Below are positions 58,403 through 64,000 of a stretch of 64,000 nucleotides of DNA, piece after piece (positions within the stretch are counted from its first letter, which is position 1; each line of letters starts with the position of its first letter). Position numbers and translations under genes: made by a program. This DNA comes from an uncultured Prevotella sp. (GTDB lineage: Bacteria; Bacteroidota; Bacteroidia; Bacteroidales; Bacteroidaceae), in the NCBI GenBank assembly GCA_905233425.1, contig CAJOEC010000001.1, forward strand, positions 1 through 64,000, given 5' to 3'. Below the pieces are notes generated by a model, which saw only the letters and a program-made list of their open reading frames with translations, made no database searches and had not been told where the DNA came from.

Positions 58403-59139
58403 TTTCGAAGCTTGCAACCTTCGGGCGGTACCTGATATTGATGGGGCGGACGTTCAGTGTGCCCGAGCGGTTCCGTATGTTCTGGAAGCAGTATGTCAAG
58501 GAGATGTCGCAGCTTGGCGTCGACTCCATAGGCATCGTGCTCATAATATCGTTCTTCATCGGAGCCGTCATCTGCATACAGATGAAGATGAACATCGAGA
58601 GCCCGTGGATGCCGCGATGGGTGGCCGGCTACACCACCCGCGAAATCATGCTCTTAGAGTTCTCCAGCAGTATCATGTGCCTCATACTGGCAGGAAAGGT
58701 TGGCTCGAACATCGCATCGGAGATAGGCACCATGCGCGTCACACAGCAGATTGACGCACTGGAGATCATGGGCGTGAACTCAGCCAGCTACCTCATCCTG
58801 CCGAAAATCATCGGACTGCTCACCATCATGCCCTTCCTCGTCATATTCTCGTCGGCGATGGGAATACTGGGAGCATACGGAACGGCATACATAGGCCACA
58901 TCATGCCCCCCGACGACCTGACGCTGGGACTGCAGCACAACTTCGTGCCCTGGTTCCTGTGGATGTCGATCATCAAGAGCCAGTTCTTCGCATTCATCAT
59001 CACCAGCGTACCCGCATTCTTCGGATATACCGTCGAGGGAGGCTCCGTCGACGTGGGCAAGGCGTCGACCGACGCTGTGGTGACAAGCAGCGTGCTGATA
59101 CTCTTCAGCGACGTATTCCTCACACAACTGCTGTCGTAG
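58399..59139 (+). CDS. MlaE-family ABC transporter permease
   Basis: 246 residues with about five or six membrane helices and the family pattern RFRMFWKQYVKEMSQLGVDS, GKVGSNIASEIGTMRVTQQIDALEIMG (EQxxALxxxG-type coupling helix) and FGYTVEGGSVDVGKASTDAVV. MlaE works with an ATPase (MlaF) and an MCE protein (MlaD) in phospholipid transport to or from the outer membrane. Neither partner follows here; the next gene is an outer-membrane barrel. The ATGA overlap with uxaA couples two apparently unrelated functions. Confidence 0.92.
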   Translation: MISKLATFGRYLILMGRTFSVPERFRMFWKQYVKEMSQLGVDSIGIVLIISFFIGAVICIQMKMNIESPWMPRWVAGYTTREIMLLEFSSSIMCLILAGKVGSNIASEIGTMRVTQQIDALEIMGVNSASYLILPKIIGLLTIMPFLVIFSSAMGILGAYGTAYIGHIMPPDDLTLGLQHNFVPWFLWMSIIKSQFFAFIITSVPAFFGYTVEGGSVDVGKASTDAVVTSSVLILFSDVFLTQLLS

Positions 59140-59259
59140 TCACGCCCTCATGCAGGGGCGGCTCCACCGATGAACCAACTTTTTTTCTTCCCCCGTTAAA
59201 CCATCGTTTTGTTCTTGCGTCAAAGAGACAAAATCAAGAACAATTAAAAAGTAAGAAAA

Positions 59260-62200
59260 ATGGATTTTACCCAATTCAGGACAACAAAGTTTTCCGCCCG
59301 GTTGAAGACCAGCCGGGTGTTGCTTTTTGCAGCTGTGATGTTCTTCCCGGCACTGGCACTACAGGCACAGCGCACAATCAGCGGCCACGTCATTGACAAG
59401 GAGTTGAACGAGGACGTAATCCAGGCCACAGTGGCTCTGCTGAAGACCGACAGCACGTCGATAGTAGCCAACACCGTCACCAACGCAAGCGGACAGTTCA
59501 ACATGACCGCGCCGCAGGACGGCAGTTACCTGCTGCGCATCACATACGTGGGCTACAAGCCGCTCTTCCGCAATGTCACCGTCAGCGGCAAGCCGGTGCA
59601 GCTTGGCACACTCACCATCCAGACCGATGCCATAATGCTGAAAGGCACCGAGGTGGTGAAGAACATGGCCCGCGTCTACTCGAAGGGCGACACAGTAATA
59701 TATAACGCGGGCGCGTATAAGACTCCCGAAGGCTCGGTCGTCGAGGAACTGGTGAAGCGTCTGCCAGGCGCACAGGTGAGCGACGACGGCAGCATCACCA
59801 TCAACGGCAAGCAGGTGAAGAAAATAAAGGTCGACGGCAAGGAGTTCATGACAGGCGACACGCAGACTGCCATGAAGAACCTGCCCACATCTATCGTGGA
59901 GCGAGTGAAAGCCTACGACGAGAAGAGCGACCTCGCCCGTATCACCGGCATTGACGACGGCAACGAGACCACCGTGCTCGACTTCGGACTGAAGGCCGGC
60001 ATGAACCGGGGTATGTTTAGCAACATCGACGCCGGCGTGGGCACCAAGGGCCGTTACTCAGGTCGTGGCATGGGAGCCGTGATGAAGGACGGCATGCGCG
60101 TATTCGCCATGCTCAACGGCAACAACGTCAATGACATGGGCTTCGGCGGCGGCGGCTTCGGCGGACGCTTCGGCGGTGGCGGACGCAGCGGTCTGCAGTC
60201 ATCGAAGATGGCCTCAGTGAACCTGAACTACGAGAAGACCGACCGTCTGATTCTCGACGGCTCGGTGAGATGGAACCACCGCGACGGCGACACCTGGTCG
60301 CACTCCTCCACGGAGAACTTCGTCAGCAAGGTGGGGTCGTTCTCGGAGTCGATGAACCAGAACTACTCACGCTCGAACAGCTGGAGCGCACAGGGACGAA
60401 TAGAGTGGACACCCGACACTATGTGGAACATCAACATGCGCCCAACGTGGAGCTACAACACCAACGACGGACGCTCTATGTCGGAGTCGGGCACATTCAG
60501 CGACGACCCCTACAACTACAGCTCATGGACAAACAGCATCAGCGACATGGTGACACGTATGCTGGGCATTGACTCCTCGCTCGTAGTGAACGACCGACTG
60601 AACGGAGGAATGAACTACAGCGACTCGAAACGACTGGGCACCACGTTGCAGATCAACCGCAGACTGAGCAACACCGGGCGTAACATCACCCTGCGTGCCA
60701 CGGGCAACTACAGCGACGGAACGTCACAGCAGTTCTCAAACAGCCTCGTGAACCTCTACCAGCTGCTCACAGGCGACAGCACATACCAGACCAACCGATA
60801 CAACGTCACACCGCAGAAGAACTACGACTACAGTATACAGGCAACCTACAGCGAGCCTATCGCAAAGAACACCTTCCTGCAGTTCAGCTACCAGTTCCAG
60901 TACAGCTACACAAAGAGCGAGCGCAACACCTACGACTTCTGGAACGACCGCTACCAAGTAGACATGGCAGGGATGTGGCCGGAATACCGACAGTGGGACG
61001 ACATCTTCGGACGTCTGCGCCCGCATAGCTACACCGACTTCCTCGATAACGACCTCAGCCGGTTCTCCAACTACCGTAACTATACACACACCGCTGAAGT
61101 GATGCTGCGCTTCGTCCGCACAAAGTATGACTTCAACTTTGGCGTGCAGTTAGTGCCCCAGCGCTCGAAATTCCACCAGAACTATCTGGGAAATGACATC
61201 GACACCATACGCACCGTCCTTAACTGGAGCCCCACGGCCAATTTGCGCTACCGCCTCGGCGAGCGCGGACAGCTGCGCTTCGAGTATCGTGGCAGCAGCA
61301 GCCAGCCCTCAATGGAGAACCTGCTCAAGATTGTCGATAACACCGACCCGCTGAACGTCCGCGAGGGTAACCCCGGACTGAAGCCCTCGTTCACACAGCG
61401 CTTCCAGCTCCGCTTCAATAACTTCTATGACAAACACCAGCAGTTCATCAATGCCAACGCCAACTTCTCGACCACGAGCAACAGCATAGCACAGATGACC
61501 AAGTACGACCCCGTGACCGGCGGAATGTACTCACGCCCGGAGAACATCAACGGACAGTGGAACGCAGGAGCCAACATCATGTACAATGTCGCCATCGACT
61601 CCCTCGGCTACTTCAACTTCAACACCGAGACAGCCTTAAACTACAGCAATGATGTAGGTTACATCGACCTGCTGCGCGACGGAAACGTCAGCAAGTCCAC
61701 CACAAAGACAACAACCGCACGTGAGCGCCTCGGATTCAGCTACCGCAACGACTCGTTCGAAATCGAGCTGAACGGAAGCGTGAACTACAACCATAGCAGC
61801 AACGCCCTGCAGCCCAACACCAAGATGAACACATGGAACTTCAACTACGGCTTCAACACCACTTACAACACATCGTGGGGCATGCAGCTCACCACCAACC
61901 TCGGCATGACCAGCCGTCGCGGATTCAGCGACGAAGCCGCAAACACCGACGAGCTGATATGGAACGCGCAGATTGCACAGTCGTTCCTGAAGGGCAAGCC
62001 CCTCTCCGTCCGACTGGAGTTCTACGACCTGCTGCACCAGCAGTCCAACCTCACCCGCACCGTCAACTCCATGATGCGTAGCGATACCGAGTACAACTCC
62101 ATCACCAGCTACGTCATGCTCCGCGTGAACTACCGTCTGAACCTCTTTGGCACCCGTGAAGCCCGACGTGGCATGATGGGCGGCTTCGGCGGAGGCGGCG

Positions 62201-62298
62201 GTCGTGGCAACCGAGGCGGCGGAGGCTTCGGCGGAGGCGGCGGTTTCGGCGGAGGCCGTGGCGGTGGCGGCGGCTTCGGCGGCCCCGGAAGAATGTAA
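59260..62298 (+). CDS. outer-membrane beta-barrel protein, Gly-rich
   Basis: 1012 residues, long signal peptide ending LALQAQ (about 37). A carboxypeptidase-regulatory-like domain follows (about 38-125: TISGHVIDKELNEDV, YVGYKPLFRNVTV), then a plug-like region with KRLPGAQVSDDGSITINGKQ and a large barrel of the OMP_b-brl_3 type. Two Gly-rich stretches stand out: GFGGGGFGGRFGGGGRSG near 288-308 and a ~40-residue C-terminal tail of GGFGGGGG-like repeats ending GGPGRM after the barrel. No SusD partner is present, so a glycan importer role is not supported. Terminator at 62316-62353. Confidence 0.88.
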   Translation: MDFTQFRTTKFSARLKTSRVLLFAAVMFFPALALQAQRTISGHVIDKELNEDVIQATVALLKTDSTSIVANTVTNASGQFNMTAPQDGSYLLRITYVGYKPLFRNVTVSGKPVQLGTLTIQTDAIMLKGTEVVKNMARVYSKGDTVIYNAGAYKTPEGSVVEELVKRLPGAQVSDDGSITINGKQVKKIKVDGKEFMTGDTQTAMKNLPTSIVERVKAYDEKSDLARITGIDDGNETTVLDFGLKAGMNRGMFSNIDAGVGTKGRYSGRGMGAVMKDGMRVFAMLNGNNVNDMGFGGGGFGGRFGGGGRSGLQSSKMASVNLNYEKTDRLILDGSVRWNHRDGDTWSHSSTENFVSKVGSFSESMNQNYSRSNSWSAQGRIEWTPDTMWNINMRPTWSYNTNDGRSMSESGTFSDDPYNYSSWTNSISDMVTRMLGIDSSLVVNDRLNGGMNYSDSKRLGTTLQINRRLSNTGRNITLRATGNYSDGTSQQFSNSLVNLYQLLTGDSTYQTNRYNVTPQKNYDYSIQATYSEPIAKNTFLQFSYQFQYSYTKSERNTYDFWNDRYQVDMAGMWPEYRQWDDIFGRLRPHSYTDFLDNDLSRFSNYRNYTHTAEVMLRFVRTKYDFNFGVQLVPQRSKFHQNYLGNDIDTIRTVLNWSPTANLRYRLGERGQLRFEYRGSSSQPSMENLLKIVDNTDPLNVREGNPGLKPSFTQRFQLRFNNFYDKHQQFINANANFSTTSNSIAQMTKYDPVTGGMYSRPENINGQWNAGANIMYNVAIDSLGYFNFNTETALNYSNDVGYIDLLRDGNVSKSTTKTTTARERLGFSYRNDSFEIELNGSVNYNHSSNALQPNTKMNTWNFNYGFNTTYNTSWGMQLTTNLGMTSRRGFSDEAANTDELIWNAQIAQSFLKGKPLSVRLEFYDLLHQQSNLTRTVNSMMRSDTEYNSITSYVMLRVNYRLNLFGTREARRGMMGGFGGGGGRGNRGGGGFGGGGGFGGGRGGGGGFGGPGRM

Positions 62299-62315
62299 GC
62301 CCTCAAATCATATCC

Positions 62316-62353
62316 AAAGATGCCCTGTCGCAGAATCGCGGCAGGGCATCTTT
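62316..62353 (+). terminator. terminator of the outer-membrane protein gene
   Basis: AAAGATGCCCTG (62316-62327) pairs perfectly with CAGGGCATCTTT (62342-62353), 18 bases after the stop codon. Confidence 0.88.
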
Positions 62354-62471
62354 GTGTTCGACGGCTGCGGAGTTGAGCACCTCAACGTAGATTAGGCCGT
62401 AGATGTCAAAGATATGCTGGTTAATGGCTTGCTGCTTTTTGCTTCTCATGCAAGATTTTTTACTTCAAGAT

Positions 62472-62503
62472 TTGCTTATGTTCAAGATTCTTGCTACCTT
62501 TGC
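62472..62503 (+). promoter_or_regulatory. promoter of the CdiA_C-like nuclease gene
   Basis: TTG at 62472-62474, a 20-base spacer and TACCTTTGC at 62495-62503. It lies inside the frame opened at 62403 and only 7 bases before ATG 62511, which fixes the start at 62511 and implies a very short or absent leader. Confidence 0.8.
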
Positions 62504-62510
62504 ATCCAAT

Positions 62511-63053
62511 ATGAATGATTTCACGGCAGAGTTAGCCAAACTTCACCTGTTGACGGGAGCAGAATTTTCACGTCAGGTTGAGCGGATAGCACTTCGTAAG
62601 GAGTTTCATCCGCTCGAAACCGACCCCGAAATCTTTACCGTTGGCGGCGAGAAAAGCGATGACTACCAGAACCTGTTGATGGCAGCAAGAAAGGCCGTGG
62701 AACTTGGTTATAAGGTGTTTATTCTGCCCAACCCCAGGGAGATTCGCACACCAGACTTCATATTTGTAAGAAAGAGGGCCTATCGTCTTTATGACCTCAA
62801 AACTGTATACGGGAAATCGTCTGTACTTGACAGCCTGCTGGAATCTATTGGGCAATGCAATCGCATTTTGCTTAACCTAACGGTAGAATATAATACGCGT
62901 TCACTTGCTTTCGCTATAAACAAATACTTTGAAGTAAACCCAAAAGCTATTGAGGTTCTTGTTTTCAAGGGGCATAAGCAAGTGGCTGTTAACCGAAGTA
63001 TGGCCACCAAACCAGATTTCTTTCTTACTTTCAGAAGGTTATATGAAAGATAA
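62511..63053 (+). CDS. CdiA C-terminal-like tRNA nuclease domain protein
   Basis: 180 residues. The region YQNLLMAARKAVELGYKVFILPNP, TPDFIFV and RAYRLYDLKTVYGKSSVLDSL gives a PD...DxK nuclease core as in the CdiA_C tRNase family; the following SIGQCNRILLNL fits the next helix/strand. Here the domain stands alone, without an effector delivery domain, and no immunity gene follows within 180 bases. The alternative is another PD-(D/E)XK RNase or DNase. Single gene with its own promoter. Confidence 0.7.
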   Translation: MNDFTAELAKLHLLTGAEFSRQVERIALRKEFHPLETDPEIFTVGGEKSDDYQNLLMAARKAVELGYKVFILPNPREIRTPDFIFVRKRAYRLYDLKTVYGKSSVLDSLLESIGQCNRILLNLTVEYNTRSLAFAINKYFEVNPKAIEVLVFKGHKQVAVNRSMATKPDFFLTFRRLYER

Positions 63054-63077
63054 AACCACCCTGTTAGGGATGGTTTT
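63052..63077 (+). terminator. terminator after the CdiA_C-like gene
   Basis: AAAACCACCC and GGGATGGTTTT form a short stem around TGTTA directly at the stop codon. Confidence 0.65.
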
Positions 63078-63241
63078 AAGTGGAGCAGGGATCGTGATGT
63101 CTTACTCCTGAAGCGGTGTCAATTAAGTCCTGCAACCTCGGGATTCTGCCCGGATAGCCAAAACCATTGTTTTGACGATGCAAAGATAAGAAGTTTTTCA
63201 GTAACCACCAAATGTTTTGGCGTTTTTATTTTCATGCGTCT

Positions 63242-64000
63242 TCATTTTTCTTCTTTATCGTACTCTTCTCGCGTGAATGGCGGTGTGGGGTCAATGATGA
63301 GCACTTCATCGTAGGCCAGGCCGTAGAGGTGATAAACGAGGCGGTCGATGTCATGCTCTTGAAATGATACATCAGCATTGTGGTCTTTGTCTTTCAAAAA
63401 CATTATTTCGTCCACAATTGAGGCTATTATATTAGTATCCTCAGCAACTTTGAACGGAAGAGCAGAAATTGTTGCAGCTTTTAATGTATAAGCACCGCCA
63501 GCGGTCATTACTCCGATATAAGTAAAGTAATAGCTCATCAGTTTACTATTGAGCAATCCAAGTATGTACTTTATATTAAGACTTGTTGATGTAAGAATAT
63601 ATCCGTTACTTGGCAAATAATGTTGAGAATCGTCTAATGTGAATGCCCATTTGTCAGCAGTTAACCCCCAAATTATTTTTTGAGGGCGTTCGAATTCTCT
63701 ATAATATGCAGTATTGTCCAGTATTTCAAACCATTTGTAATTACCGGGTTTCCTTCCTTCAAGATTATTCTCTTCTGTTTTGGGCTTTAATTGGTTATAA
63801 TACCTTGCCAAATGGTTTTTGATCGCAGGATATTTATCAATTATTGTTCCTTTTCGAGTGAAAATTAAATACTCATCACTTTCGTTATAATACCATTTTC
63901 TAATATTCCGTCCTTGAAGCATATTCTTAATGACATCTTTGCTGCTATAATCTTTAGCAACTAAACTTTCTTTCTGTAAGTCATTAATAATGAAGGCCGG
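63242..64000 (-). CDS. Eco57I/TaqI-type methylase-specificity protein, C-terminal part
   Basis: The gene enters from the right edge; the last 252 codons are visible. The pattern DVIKNMLQGRNIRKWYY..., KIIWGLTADKW, YILTSTSLNIKYILGLLNSKLMSYYF and AATISALPFKV is the TaqI-like specificity domain found at the C-terminus of Eco57I-type and BREX PglX-like adenine methylases. The short frame starting at 63922 is not the true start because coding continues upstream in frame (...AFIINDLQKESLVAKDY). Whether a nuclease domain is fused cannot be seen. Confidence 0.85.
   Translation of the reverse strand, partial: PAFIINDLQKESLVAKDYSSKDVIKNMLQGRNIRKWYYNESDEYLIFTRKGTIIDKYPAIKNHLARYYNQLKPKTEENNLEGRKPGNYKWFEILDNTAYYREFERPQKIIWGLTADKWAFTLDDSQHYLPSNGYILTSTSLNIKYILGLLNSKLMSYYFTYIGVMTAGGAYTLKAATISALPFKVAEDTNIIASIVDEIMFLKDKDHNADVSFQEHDIDRLVYHLYGLAYDEVLIIDPTPPFTREEYDKEEK

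Noticed and set aside
59260..62298. SusC-type glycan importer
   Set aside because: No SusD gene adjacent and barrel/plug pattern fits the OMP_b-brl_3 type rather than SusC.
62403..62510. N-terminal extension of the CdiA_C-like protein
   Set aside because: A full promoter lies inside it; translation must start at 62511.

Overview
The window is a chromosomal stretch of a Bacteroidota bacterium, most likely a Prevotellaceae member (Prevotella/Segatella-like). The evidence is repeated TAnnTTTGC -7 promoter boxes with TTG about 20 bases upstream, an IntDOT-like tyrosine integrase, DUF3256 and DUF6029 proteins, Omp28-type and dockerin-bearing secreted proteins, a Rho factor with a large charged insertion, and the gene content of the ribosomal cluster. 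The genus is inferred, not proven.

Layout. 1-3572: right end of a probable integrated island at the 3' end of tRNA-Ser(UGA), holding a cut-off DUF4007 gene, an XRE regulator, a small element protein and the integrase. 3717-6320: mutS2 with an in-frame heptanucleotide tract. 6434-7489: secreted FISUMP-like protein. 7711-22864: a minus-strand S10-spc-alpha cluster of 29 genes from rplC to rplQ including secY, map, infA, rpmJ and rpoA. rpsJ does not precede rplC, and a candidate internal promoter sits before rpsM. 22966-24520: two small operons (GNAT plus a 56-residue protein; RelE/ParE-like toxin plus partner) driven by near-identical promoters. 24615-29490: a 22-bp-period repeat array, aldose 1-epimerase, an Rpn-type nuclease, a sodium/sugar symporter, then a repeat-rich gene-free stretch. 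29534-37675: a defence island with an EVE-HNH endonuclease, a type III-like methylase, an antisense VapBC pair and a helicase-nuclease subunit invaded by palindromic repeats. 37828-38685: araD. 38736-44314: an operon of TlpA-like thioredoxin, DUF6029 outer-membrane protein and two Omp28-like proteins. 44362-49058: lpxA, rho and a CE7 esterase with dockerin modules. 49225-52853: DUF3256, PBP1A and tcdA. 53174-56407: Omp28-like protein, DUF151 nuclease and rsmE. 56476-62353: repeats, uxaA overlapping an MlaE permease, and a Gly-rich outer-membrane barrel. 62495-64000: a CdiA_C-like nuclease and the C-terminal part of an Eco57I-type methylase.

The most unusual signals are non-coding: two arrays with an exact 22-base period whose sequence changes type while the phase is kept (24615-24768 and 56476-56651); palindromic repeats that occur between genes and also inside the restriction subunit gene; a long nested palindrome in that gene's leader; and a duplicated promoter/operator in front of two toxin-like modules.
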